Shown here piece by piece: positions 1-5,367 of a stretch of DNA of 9,216 nucleotides (its first letter is position 1; each line of letters starts with the position of its first letter). The stretch is taken from positions 1 through 9,216 of the forward strand of contig OMXX01000132.1 of NCBI GenBank assembly GCA_900315105.1. Direction: 5' to 3'. The notes under the pieces were generated by a model that saw only the letters and a list, made by a program, of their open reading frames with translations, did not search any database and was not told where the DNA came from. The DNA is from an uncultured Prevotellaceae bacterium. Lineage in GTDB: Bacteria; Bacteroidota; Bacteroidia; Bacteroidales; Bacteroidaceae. Both the position numbers and the translations under genes were made by a program.

Positions 1-29
1 CAAAATATGCTAACTTCGACGTAAACAAG

Positions 30-575
30 ATGAGATTAGAGACAGATAGACTCATTCTGAGGTCTTGGCATGATAGTGATGCCAAAGAACTGTATAAGTA
101 TGCCCAAAACCCACAGGTGGGGCCTGTCGCAGGGTGGCCACCACATCAGAGCGTGGAAGAGAGTTTGGAAATCATCCGTACTGTGTTTTCATACCCAGAG
201 ACGTATGCCGTGGTTCTGAAGGAAACAGGAAAACCCATCGGCTGTATAGGCCTGAAAACAGGGGATGCAACGGACTTGACTGAACGCGACGATGAATGCG
301 AACTTGGATATTGGCTGGGTGTGCCGTATTGGGGACAGGGGTTGATGACAGAGGCCGCAAAGGAGATGGTTCGCCATGCATTTGAGGATTGTGGGATGAT
401 GAAAGTCTGGGTTGGCTATTACGACGGTAACAATCGCTCGAAGCGGGTACAGGAGAAGTGCGGATTCAAATACCAGTGGACTACCGACAATGTGGATGTG
501 CCATTGATGCATGAGACGCGAAAAGGGCACGTCAGCAGTCTCACAAAGGACGAATGGATGATCCTTGGTTGGTAA
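30..575 (+). CDS. GNAT-family N-acetyltransferase (RimJ/RimL type)
   Basis: A 181-residue cytoplasmic protein expected to move an acetyl group from acetyl-CoA to an amine; the substrate cannot be read from sequence. It begins METDRLILR-like (MRLETDRLILRSW), the usual opening of RimJ/RimL-type GNAT proteins. Motif A is visible around residues 91-110 (ELGYWLGVPYWGQGLMTEA), with the acetyl-CoA-binding QGL turn at 103-105. Motif B follows at 134-146 (NNRSKRVQEKCGF), the typical N-x-x-S-x-x-V-x-E-K-x-G-F pattern. Length is normal, so the gene looks intact. A TAACTTCG box at 11-18, one base off the Bacteroidetes -7 consensus, sits just before the start; its -33 partner would lie outside the window. 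The gene converges on the smalltalk/HU unit across a shared terminator and has no evident functional link to it. Confidence 0.93.
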   Translation: MRLETDRLILRSWHDSDAKELYKYAQNPQVGPVAGWPPHQSVEESLEIIRTVFSYPETYAVVLKETGKPIGCIGLKTGDATDLTERDDECELGYWLGVPYWGQGLMTEAAKEMVRHAFEDCGMMKVWVGYYDGNNRSKRVQEKCGFKYQWTTDNVDVPLMHETRKGHVSSLTKDEWMILGW

Positions 576-580
576 TGATT

Positions 581-611
581 AATAAAGGCTTGCATCACGC
601 AAGCCTTTATT
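581..611. terminator. Bidirectional intrinsic terminator
   Basis: A perfect 13-bp stem, AATAAAGGCTTGC at 581-593 pairing with 599-611, has a 5-nt loop (ATCAC). The A/T-rich outer arms supply a U-tract in either direction. It lies 5 nt after the acetyltransferase stop and 39 nt after the smalltalk stop on the other strand, so it can end both converging transcripts. Confidence 0.85.
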
Positions 612-650
612 GCGTTATATGGACCATCAATGGCCGGGATTCTCTTTGTT

Positions 651-752
651 CTAGTAGCCCATACACGACGTGGCTCCCAGTGCAGTTAGTATCGCACTCG
701 CGATGGATACTATCAACTGCGTGATAAACTTTACAGTCTCTTTCTTACTCAT
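651..752 (-). CDS. Smalltalk protein (33-residue membrane peptide)
   Basis: Too short for ordinary gene finders, but the reading is clear. The peptide opens MSKKETVKFITQLIVSIAS and ends ATSCMGY. It has a short basic N-terminus, one hydrophobic helix (about residues 9-28) and a Cys near the end. This matches the small Bacteroidales peptide family named smalltalk, which is regularly found just downstream of HU-like genes, as here. The function is not known to me. The start is fixed by a strong AAAGGAGG site 5 nt upstream on the minus strand. It probably shares a transcript with the HU-like gene, whose stop is 75 nt upstream. The amidase gene often found next in such loci is absent, and the acetyltransferase occupies that position. 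Confidence 0.85.
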   Translation of the reverse strand: MSKKETVKFITQLIVSIASAILTALGATSCMGY

Positions 753-757
753 ATTTT

Positions 758-765
758 CCTCCTTT
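758..765 (-). promoter_or_regulatory. Strong Shine-Dalgarno site of the smalltalk gene
   Basis: The minus strand reads AAAGGAGG, then 5 nt, then ATG. Clear Shine-Dalgarno sites are uncommon in Bacteroidetes and most genes in this window lack one. This site therefore supports real translation of the small ORF and fixes its start. Confidence 0.75.
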
Positions 766-802
766 CTTTTTTACCCTTTTACCTTTTTACTTTTAATTTA
801 TA

Positions 803-819
803 TTGGGGACTGCCCCCAA
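803..819. repeat. Palindrome of the GGGGAC-W-GTCCC family after the HU-like gene
   Basis: TTGGGGACTGCCCCCAA forms a hairpin with 6-bp outer arms (TTGGGG / CCCCAA). It is an imperfect relative of the GGGAC-W-GTCCC palindromes at 3915-3925, 3948-3958 and 7642-7652. It starts 9 nt past the HU-like stop codon, between that gene and smalltalk, so it might stabilise or partly terminate the HU message. No U-tract follows directly on the minus strand. Confidence 0.5.
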
Positions 820-827
820 GTTGAAGT

Positions 828-1409
828 TTAATCGGGCTGATCGTCTTCAGGATCGGTTGGGGTAGGGATGATGCCGCTGCCACTGTGTACTTCGGTGCCA
901 GATCCGTTCTCACCTCCTGTCTCTGAGCCTGAACCATTCTCGGTTCCTGAGCCTGTCGAAGGATCCTCAATGTCGCCCGAGTCACCAGAAGTTACACGCT
1001 TCAGCACGTTACCATCCTCATCGAGACAAGTGATCTGAATGCTGGTGTTCTTCAACTCGTCCTTCACATCCACAGAGGGCGTGAATACGATGCGACGGGT
1101 GGTAATCAGACCAGTCTTCACGTCTTCGAGATTCTCCACTGCCTTCGAACGCACCCCGAAACGCATGGTTCCCAGGCCGGGCATTGGTACGCTGTGACCC
1201 TCGGTAGCCCACGTGCGGATCACTTCACCTGCGGCATCCCAGGCCGCCTTGATCACACCTGAGGAGATGCCCGAATGGGTGGCCGCCTCCGCAAACACCT
1301 TCTTTTCTGTGAGAGAGGTGTAGAGTTCCGGACGCATCACGAACTTCTTTGCCCCTGGATTCTTGCCGATCTTCAACACTCGGCGCTGTGCAATTACTCT
1401 AATAGCCAT
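828..1409 (-). CDS. HU-like DNA-binding protein with Gly/Ser-rich tail (HU-HIG family)
   Basis: A 193-residue protein. Residues 1-125 form an HU/IHF-like domain, with helical part 28-70, then PMPGLGTMRFGVRS at 75-88 and the strand RRIVFTPS at 105-112, followed by a KDEL-containing helix. This is the pattern of the Bacteroidales HU family fused to Ig or Gly-rich tails rather than of classical 90-residue HU. Residues 140-179 are low complexity (repeats of GSG, TENGSG and SETGG), and the end is acidic (DPEDDQPD). It is expected to bind DNA in the nucleoid. The target is unknown, and the tail could serve for protein contact. Its promoter is at 1601-1632, leaving a long leader. Smalltalk follows downstream. 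The ATG at 1409 is preceded by A/T-rich sequence, as is usual in this phylum. Confidence 0.9.
   Translation of the reverse strand: MAIRVIAQRRVLKIGKNPGAKKFVMRPELYTSLTEKKVFAEAATHSGISSGVIKAAWDAAGEVIRTWATEGHSVPMPGLGTMRFGVRSKAVENLEDVKTGLITTRRIVFTPSVDVKDELKNTSIQITCLDEDGNVLKRVTSGDSGDIEDPSTGSGTENGSGSETGGENGSGTEVHSGSGIIPTPTDPEDDQPD
946..962. repeat. CCTTCGACAGGCTCAGG-type repeat inside the HU tail
   Basis: On the minus strand positions 962-946 read CCTTCGACAGGCTCAGG, the core of a repeat I recall as common in many bacterial genomes. It lies in frame in the HU-like gene, where it encodes PSTGSG at the start of the Gly/Ser tail. Further GGCTCAG words follow in the tail, so the low-complexity segment may have grown from this repeat. 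The recognition rests on memory and was not searched. Confidence 0.4.
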
Positions 1410-1600
1410 AATCTTAAATGTTTAGTTTTTGTGTTGGTTGTTAAAAATTTTGTTAATACTCTCTATGTCGCCTTCAAGTGCTTCGACTGAGGTTGATTAG
1501 GGAAAACAATTGCTACTATTAATGTGCGCAATTTCTAGAATTAATTCCCGCAATTTTTACCCTTAATACCCGCTGTCTCCACAACTTTCATTTGACACTG
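1410..1600 (-). other. Long 5' leader of the HU/smalltalk transcript
   Basis: About 185 nt separate the inferred transcript start (near 1594) from the HU ATG. No convincing ORF or recognised riboswitch is present. The text is A/T-rich with a repeated AAATTGCG word on the minus strand around 1515-1555. It may hold a regulatory fold, but none could be drawn with confidence. Confidence 0.35.
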
Positions 1601-1632
1601 CAAAGGTACAAAATTTTCATTGCGGTTGCAAA
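1601..1632 (-). promoter_or_regulatory. Bacteroidetes-type promoter for HU/smalltalk
   Basis: Read on the minus strand, TTTG (1632-1629) is followed by exactly 20 nt and then TACCTTTG (1608-1601). This is a full match to the -33/-7 consensus TTTG-N19-21-TAnnTTTG. Transcription would begin near 1594 and run toward the HU-like gene. Confidence 0.7.
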
Positions 1633-1683
1633 TTTCAAAGCCTCTGTAGTGTAAAAATCTGTTAAAGAATTCTGAGCCACAAT

Positions 1684-1851
1684 GCCACAATGCCACTTTG
1701 TCCCATTAAGCATCTTCAAGGTACGCTGTAAGGGTACTATAGAATATTAATATATTATAATATATTAATATTTAATAATTACTATACTTCTATTCTTCGC
1801 CTAACTTTGCCCATCCGCCACCACCTTAATGTGACAAAGTGGCAAAGTGGC
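1684..1851. repeat. Inverted octamer-repeat arms around an AT palindrome
   Basis: The left arm, 1684-1708, is built of 8-nt units (CCACAATG, CCACAATG, CCACTTTG). The right arm, 1827-1851, carries the same text inverted (GTGACAAA, GTGGCAAA, GTGGCGAA, ATGGCAAA, running to about 1858). As an inverted repeat the arms match at 22 of 25 positions. They enclose about 118 nt that include a perfect 30-bp AT palindrome. A third, direct copy of the left arm sits at the end of the window (9195-9216). The layout suggests a small non-autonomous or palindromic element, but no target duplication could be shown. The block separates the HU promoter from the MntA promoter. Confidence 0.6.
1743..1772. repeat. 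Perfect 30-bp A/T palindrome
   Basis: The half-site AATATTAATATATTA at 1743-1757 is followed with no spacer by its exact reverse complement at 1758-1772. All bases are A or T, so it could extrude a cruciform, act as an easily melted site, or bind a dimeric protein. It lies midway between the divergent HU and MntA promoters. Confidence 0.8.
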
Positions 1852-1877
1852 GAAATGGCAAAATATACCCCTTTAAA

Positions 1878-1909
1878 TTTGGAAGTTTCAGTTTTTCTCC
1901 TTATATTTG
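1878..1909 (+). promoter_or_regulatory. Bacteroidetes-type promoter for mntA-hepT
   Basis: TTTG at 1878-1881, a 20-nt spacer, then TATATTTG at 1902-1909 make a full consensus match. The start of transcription would be near 1915, about 20 nt before the MntA ATG. This argues against the longer in-frame start at 1839, which lies upstream of the promoter. Confidence 0.75.
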
Positions 1910-1934
1910 CAAACGGAAACTATCTGAAACGATT

Positions 1935-2237
1935 ATGAGTACAAAGGCAATGATACAGTTGATAGCCGACTATTTCAAGACGCAGCCCGTTTTGAAAGCA
2001 TGGATCTTTGGCTCTTTCTCCCGTGGTGAAGAGACGTCAGATAGCGATGTGGATATCCTCGTAAGATTCGACAGAACAAATTCTCCAATAGGTTTGTTAG
2101 CATACATGCGTATGCATCGTGAACTGGAAGAGAAGTTAGGTCGAAAGGTTGATCTTGTAGAAGAGGGAACACTTCGTCCTGCTGTTCAACAGACTGCAAA
2201 TCGTGATATTAAGGTGATTTATGAGAGAAGCAATTAG
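1935..2237 (+). CDS. mntA: MntA-type minimal nucleotidyltransferase (antitoxin)
   Basis: A 100-residue protein with the minimal nucleotidyltransferase signature. GS at residues 26-27 is followed by ten residues and then DVD at 38-40, giving GS-x10-DxD; the third acidic position is probably D73 in RKVDLV. In characterised pairs MntA transfers AMP to a tyrosine of the HepT toxin and so switches it off. The downstream gene is that partner, and the two overlap by 17 nt, which implies translational coupling. I chose the ATG at 1935 because an in-frame start at 1839 would lie ahead of the promoter and would translate the octamer repeats. All catalytic residues are present, so the protein should be active. 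Confidence 0.93.
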   Translation: MSTKAMIQLIADYFKTQPVLKAWIFGSFSRGEETSDSDVDILVRFDRTNSPIGLLAYMRMHRELEEKLGRKVDLVEEGTLRPAVQQTANRDIKVIYERSN

Positions 2238-2583
2238 AGACATAGACCGCCTGCGTCATATAGACGAATGCATAGGGCATATAAATGACTACCTTAACGG
2301 AAAGTCATTCGAATACATGAAGGTAAATGTCATGTGTTTCCATGCTGTTGTCTATAATATCATGATTATTGGTGAGGCAGCCAACCTTCTGACAAAGGAA
2401 TTTCGTGACAAGCATCCAGATGTGCCTTGGCGTGATATTATTGATATGCGTAATGCTTTGGTGCATGGTTACATTACAACCAATGCCACATTGGTTTGGG
2501 AAACCTACACTACCGATCTGCCTGTATTGAAGAAACAGATTTCTCAATTTATTGAGGAATTATCCAATAATGTAGAACCCTAA
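2221..2583 (+). CDS. hepT: HepT-type HEPN ribonuclease toxin (DUF86)
   Basis: A 120-residue all-helical protein. The HEPN active-site motif R-x4-H-x-Y is intact as RNALVHGY, with R77, H82 and Y84; Y84 is the residue expected to be AMPylated by MntA. The GEAANLL segment near residues 51-57 and the spacing match the DUF86/HepT family, and the length is normal. The toxin would cleave RNA when freed from MntA, causing growth arrest, a role often tied to plasmid or island upkeep and phage defence. It starts inside the end of mntA in another frame and has no promoter of its own. Confidence 0.93.
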   Translation: MREAIRDIDRLRHIDECIGHINDYLNGKSFEYMKVNVMCFHAVVYNIMIIGEAANLLTKEFRDKHPDVPWRDIIDMRNALVHGYITTNATLVWETYTTDLPVLKKQISQFIEELSNNVEP

Positions 2584-2705
2584 AACAAACTGCTTATGGT
2601 AACATAGCATATAACATAACAGACATATTGTGAAGCGTCCGCTTTGATTCTTGTTCTTGAAAATCGCCAATTTACAAGAATGTCTCAAGAAGAAAGTAGA
2701 TGGTT

Positions 2706-2728
2706 CACGCCTGATGGCGTGGGCTTTT
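2706..2728 (+). terminator. Candidate terminator of mntA-hepT
   Basis: A 6-bp GC-rich stem CACGCC/GGCGTG with loop TGAT is followed by GGCTTTT. It is the first terminator-like hairpin after hepT, although the U-tract is short and displaced by three bases. It may instead be an internal stem of a longer structured transcript. Confidence 0.45.
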
Positions 2729-2768
2729 ACTCGTTTAGGAGACATTAGGTGTTTGGCGATACCTCAAG

Positions 2769-2803
2769 AACGTAAGCGAAGTAAAATGCTCACGTTTTTC
2801 TTT
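2769..2803 (+). terminator. Candidate intrinsic terminator
   Basis: A 9-position stem, AACGTAAGC/GCTCACGTT with one A-C mismatch, has a 10-nt loop and is followed by TTTCTTTT. It would end either hepT read-through or a separate small RNA before the lipoprotein gene. Confidence 0.5.
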
Positions 2804-2909
2804 TGCAATCTATTTTCGTTTTGATTTCTATATTATCAATTCAAAATAATGCTTATAATACTTTAACTCATACCGTTTTAACGAAACACTAATACATAAA
2901 TTAATATAT

Positions 2910-3785
2910 ATGAGAGCAATAATTGTTTTATTCTGTCTATTTTTATATGGATGTACCAACAAATCTGAAAATAGCCAATCGTCAAGTGTGAACGAATACT
3001 CGGAAGAGGAAATGCTTGAAATCAACAAAGGAATCCGATTTGGTATGACTATTGATACGCTAAACACACTAGGTTTACTTAATGATATTCATCAAATCTC
3101 TGATAAAATTTGTTTTGGATGGTTAAAAGACCCTAAACTAGGAAATATACAATTTGATGAATTCGGCGCTTTTTTCGTAAGTGGAAAACTTATAAATGTT
3201 CAATATACATCCATACTTCAAGATTATGATGAAGTAAAGGACATACTAAATGCGGCATTAAATCTATATGAATCAAAATACGGTCAACCTATATCAAAAA
3301 ATTCTTTCCCAGAAAACATTAAGCCAAATAAAAAATACGAATTATTCAAATTTGAAATTGGAGACAAAACGATAAAAGGTCTATTCTGCAAGAATTACTC
3401 TGATAGCCCTGCAATCCAAACTGATATATCTATTAAAAACGACAACGTCATAAAAAAACGAATTAGGGGGAAAGCAAATGTTTCCAAGCAAAAATTTGAT
3501 ACATTATATGCTAGTTATGGCTACCTAGAGGATTTGAATAGCAAAGATTGGCCTTATTGTGAATATAAACCCGTTTTTGACAACTGGGCGATAAAGCTAT
3601 CAGAAATCTACAAATACGTTTATAAGAATAAAATTGTTTATATAGACACTGTTACAGGTCAGGAAGAGGACTTTGAAATGTTTAAAAATTCGTATCTTAT
3701 TAAAAAGGTTGATAATGATCGTTGGATTGTATCATACAAAAGATATCTTAAGGATGATAAGGTGTTTGAAATAAAAGCCAAATAA
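2910..3785 (+). CDS. Unrecognised lipoprotein, AT-rich orphan
   Basis: A 291-residue protein with a short lipoprotein signal peptide. MRAI is followed by a hydrophobic stretch and the lipobox LYGC, with the lipidated cysteine at residue 15. Next comes a Ser/Asn/Glu-rich tether (about 16-35). The mature protein should sit in the cell envelope. The rest has no family I recognise. It is rich in Lys, Asn, Ile, Tyr and Asp and contains two FG-containing segments near its start (GIRFGM, FDEFGAFF), suggesting an alpha/beta or all-beta periplasmic domain. The codons are visibly more AT-rich than those of the neighbouring genes, which suggests recent transfer. No consensus promoter was found upstream; a terminator follows 3 nt past the stop codon. 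It appears to be a single-gene unit. Confidence 0.8.
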   Translation: MRAIIVLFCLFLYGCTNKSENSQSSSVNEYSEEEMLEINKGIRFGMTIDTLNTLGLLNDIHQISDKICFGWLKDPKLGNIQFDEFGAFFVSGKLINVQYTSILQDYDEVKDILNAALNLYESKYGQPISKNSFPENIKPNKKYELFKFEIGDKTIKGLFCKNYSDSPAIQTDISIKNDNVIKKRIRGKANVSKQKFDTLYASYGYLEDLNSKDWPYCEYKPVFDNWAIKLSEIYKYVYKNKIVYIDTVTGQEEDFEMFKNSYLIKKVDNDRWIVSYKRYLKDDKVFEIKAK

Positions 3786-3788
3786 ATC

Positions 3789-3826
3789 GCATTATTTTTG
3801 AACTTTTAATAATGCCATTTTTTATA
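3789..3826 (+). terminator. Intrinsic terminator of the lipoprotein gene
   Basis: GCATTATT at 3789-3796 pairs perfectly with AATAATGC at 3808-3815 over an 11-nt loop, and CATTTTTTAT follows. It lies just after the stop codon. Confidence 0.75.
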
Positions 3827-3913
3827 CATACCCACACCAGTCATGATTAGTGTAATAAACGTTTCAACCTATGCATTTCGGCCTCTGACTAAAACATTGA
3901 CGCTATATGCACT

Positions 3914-3958
3914 GGGGACAGTCCCTACGTGTTAGTCCCTGTTACTAGGGACAGTCCC
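3914..3958. repeat. Tandem GGGAC-A-GTCCC palindromes
   Basis: Two copies of GGGACAGTCCC lie at 3915-3925 and 3948-3958. A third half-copy (AGTCCCT, 3934-3940) sits between them and can pair with AGGGAC at 3947-3952. These are dispersed palindromes with relatives at 803-819 and 7642-7652. The rest of the gap 3827-4035 holds no gene I can support. A short open tail before a TAA at 4009 has coding-like wording but no start or match. Confidence 0.65.
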
Positions 3959-4035
3959 TGAATGTTAAGCCCATCCTCGACACGATTCTGAGCACGATGC
4001 AGTTGAAGTAAGGAGTTGCTCTGCAAAAATATCCT

Positions 4036-4075
4036 AAATTCCCGATGATCGTGATAGATTGTCGGGAGTTTTTTG
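4036..4075 (+). terminator. Terminator-like hairpin just upstream of the 4093 gene
   Basis: AAATTCCCGA at 4036-4045 pairs with TCGGGAGTTT at 4062-4071 (one G-T wobble), and the T-run continues to 4074. It ends directly before the -7 box of the next gene. It would block transcripts entering from upstream, so the cassette that follows appears insulated. It could also be an operator for a dimeric regulator. Confidence 0.5.
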
Positions 4076-4083
4076 TAATTTTG
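4076..4083 (+). promoter_or_regulatory. -7 box for the two-gene cassette
   Basis: TAATTTTG matches TAnnTTTG and lies 9 nt before the ATG at 4093, so the message would have a very short leader or none. No good TTTG is found at the -33 distance, so promoter strength may depend on an activator. Confidence 0.5.
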
Positions 4084-4092
4084 CAGTCTATT

Positions 4093-5367
4093 ATGAAACA
4101 GGATATTTACGAAGAAATTATTGAACCACTTGACAGCTATCTCAACGGTAGTCTGACTGAGAAAGATGTCGATTGGTCTGCACTTAGATGGTGCGCAAAA
4201 AGAAATAGACGTGAAGGCTACTTCTGGGATGTTCGTGAGGCATTGACACCATATTATCGTAGGCTGCTACAGGCAGACAAGGACTTCTTCCGCAATGGCA
4301 ATACCGATTCTCAGGCCAAAAGGTCACTTCAGGAACTGCTGGAGGGTGAGGGGCGTTATGCCGGGAGAATCCTAAATGATGTTGATATTGTAGAGGCTGC
4401 TGAAAATTGGGCCGAGCAACTGATGACAGACAAACATGATCCTGGTTTCTTTTTCTGGTTGATGAAGGTGATGCTTGAACGTGACTTTAAGACCGATTGG
4501 AACCTTGTGTATGAAACTCTCAAGAATAAGTTGGCTAAAACACAGCAGTCGGGTAACTATAAACTCTGTGAAATGCATTGTATTCTGATGGGTATCACCA
4601 TGATAGAATTGAGTGACCATTCACGCGAGAAGAAAAATGAGTTGTTTGGTCTGTTGCGAATGAATTGGGGCTTCTTAAAGTACATGTATTCTGTACTGAT
4701 TCATTATATCGTGGGAATGGGCTTTGATAACTTTGCTGCTCTTGCCAATTCGGCATGCAATCGAAAGTCCAGCCGCCCCTATATGCACCTATTCTATAAG
4801 GCCTTCAAAGCCAAGTTTGATACGTTGTGTCCTAAGGGCTTGACTGATCCTTATAGTGGTGAGAGTATAAGGGCTCAGGCAGAAAGACATCTGGAAAGGA
4901 TGGAAACGATTATTAAATCGACACCAAAATCGGATAATCTGAATGAATTGTGTGGCATACTCTTTCCAAAGGTCATGGAAGACGTGCTGAAGCAATCTCG
5001 TCCCAAAACATATGAAGAACTGGAAGTGGCGGTCGATGATTTGACTAATAGATATAATAAGGTGTTGGCACAACTGGCCAATGCGGTAAAGGATGTGGAG
5101 TCTGATAAGATCTCTGCAGAAGATCTGACTGAAGCGTTTTTGCGATTCCCGCCCCAATTAGCGCTTTCGTTCTTTGGAAGCGTATCGACCTTACTGGCCC
5201 AGAATCCAACATGGCAGAAATGCGCACCTCATATTCAGGAAAGAATATTGGCGAAACAAGACGAACCAAGAATGATGACTGTTGCAGGCGACTACGTGGT
5301 AAACAAGAACGTTGAGCATGAAGTTGGACACGTGGCAGCAGGCGGCTCTGGCATTAACCTGAACTAA
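4093..5367 (+). CDS. Unrecognised 424-residue protein with C-terminal shared motif
   Basis: I recognise no family. The protein is largely helical and probably cytoplasmic. Aromatic-rich helices occur at about 115-130 (PGFFFWLMKVMLERDF) and 195-215 (LKYMYSVLIHYIVGMGF), but these are broken by charged residues and are weak as membrane spans. A Cys-containing stretch lies near 220-260 (ALANSACNRKSS, TLCPKGLTDPYSGES). Residues 397-421 read VAGDYVVNKNVEHEV, then GHVAAGGSGI, with only NLN after it. This 25-residue block recurs near the N-terminus of the next gene product (15 of 25 identical). The start at 4093 follows a -7 box by 9 nt; an in-frame ATG at 4045 lies inside a terminator-like hairpin upstream of the promoter and is rejected. 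The next gene begins 14 nt after the stop codon, so the two form an operon. Confidence 0.85.
   Translation: MKQDIYEEIIEPLDSYLNGSLTEKDVDWSALRWCAKRNRREGYFWDVREALTPYYRRLLQADKDFFRNGNTDSQAKRSLQELLEGEGRYAGRILNDVDIVEAAENWAEQLMTDKHDPGFFFWLMKVMLERDFKTDWNLVYETLKNKLAKTQQSGNYKLCEMHCILMGITMIELSDHSREKKNELFGLLRMNWGFLKYMYSVLIHYIVGMGFDNFAALANSACNRKSSRPYMHLFYKAFKAKFDTLCPKGLTDPYSGESIRAQAERHLERMETIIKSTPKSDNLNELCGILFPKVMEDVLKQSRPKTYEELEVAVDDLTNRYNKVLAQLANAVKDVESDKISAEDLTEAFLRFPPQLALSFFGSVSTLLAQNPTWQKCAPHIQERILAKQDEPRMMTVAGDYVVNKNVEHEVGHVAAGGSGINLN

Larger units (their letters stand above)
2647..2803 (+). ncRNA. Possible structured RNA or complex 3' UTR after hepT
   Basis: This 326-nt gap has no credible gene but shows stacked hairpins on the plus strand. 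ATTCTTGT 2647-2654 pairs with 2674-2681. CACGCC 2706-2711 pairs with GGCGTG 2716-2721 over a 4-nt loop. AACGTAAGC 2769-2777 pairs with GCTCACGTT 2788-2796 (one A-C mismatch) before a T-rich run. The order of stems ending in a terminator suits a small RNA or a long 3' UTR. A promoter of its own was not found. No known RNA family could be assigned. Confidence 0.35.

Noticed and set aside
172..530. Minus-strand ORFs across the acetyltransferase
   Set aside because: They lie wholly inside a well-supported gene on the other strand and show no family features.
1543..1591. Minus-strand mini-ORF (MKVVETAGIKGKNCGN) near the HU transcript start
   Set aside because: It starts about 3 nt after the inferred transcript start, has no ribosome site and resembles no known leader peptide.
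1802..1809. TAACTTTG as an extra -7 box on the plus strand
   Set aside because: It has no TTTG at the -33 distance, and a full promoter closer to mntA explains its expression.
1677..1860. Short repeats as a CRISPR array
   Set aside because: The units are contiguous octamers with no regular spacers, and no cas gene is present.
1839..1934. N-terminal extension of MntA from ATG 1839
   Set aside because: It would translate the octamer repeat and the promoter; the family begins near the ATG at 1935.
3964..4011. Open tail reading VKPILDTILSTMQLK before TAA
   Set aside because: It looks coding-like but is only 15 codons after an in-frame stop; no start or match can be supported, so it is at most a gene relic.
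4045..4092. Upstream in-frame start (ATG 4045) for the 424-residue protein
   Set aside because: It lies in the terminator-like hairpin and ahead of the -7 box, so the added 16 residues would not be on the transcript.
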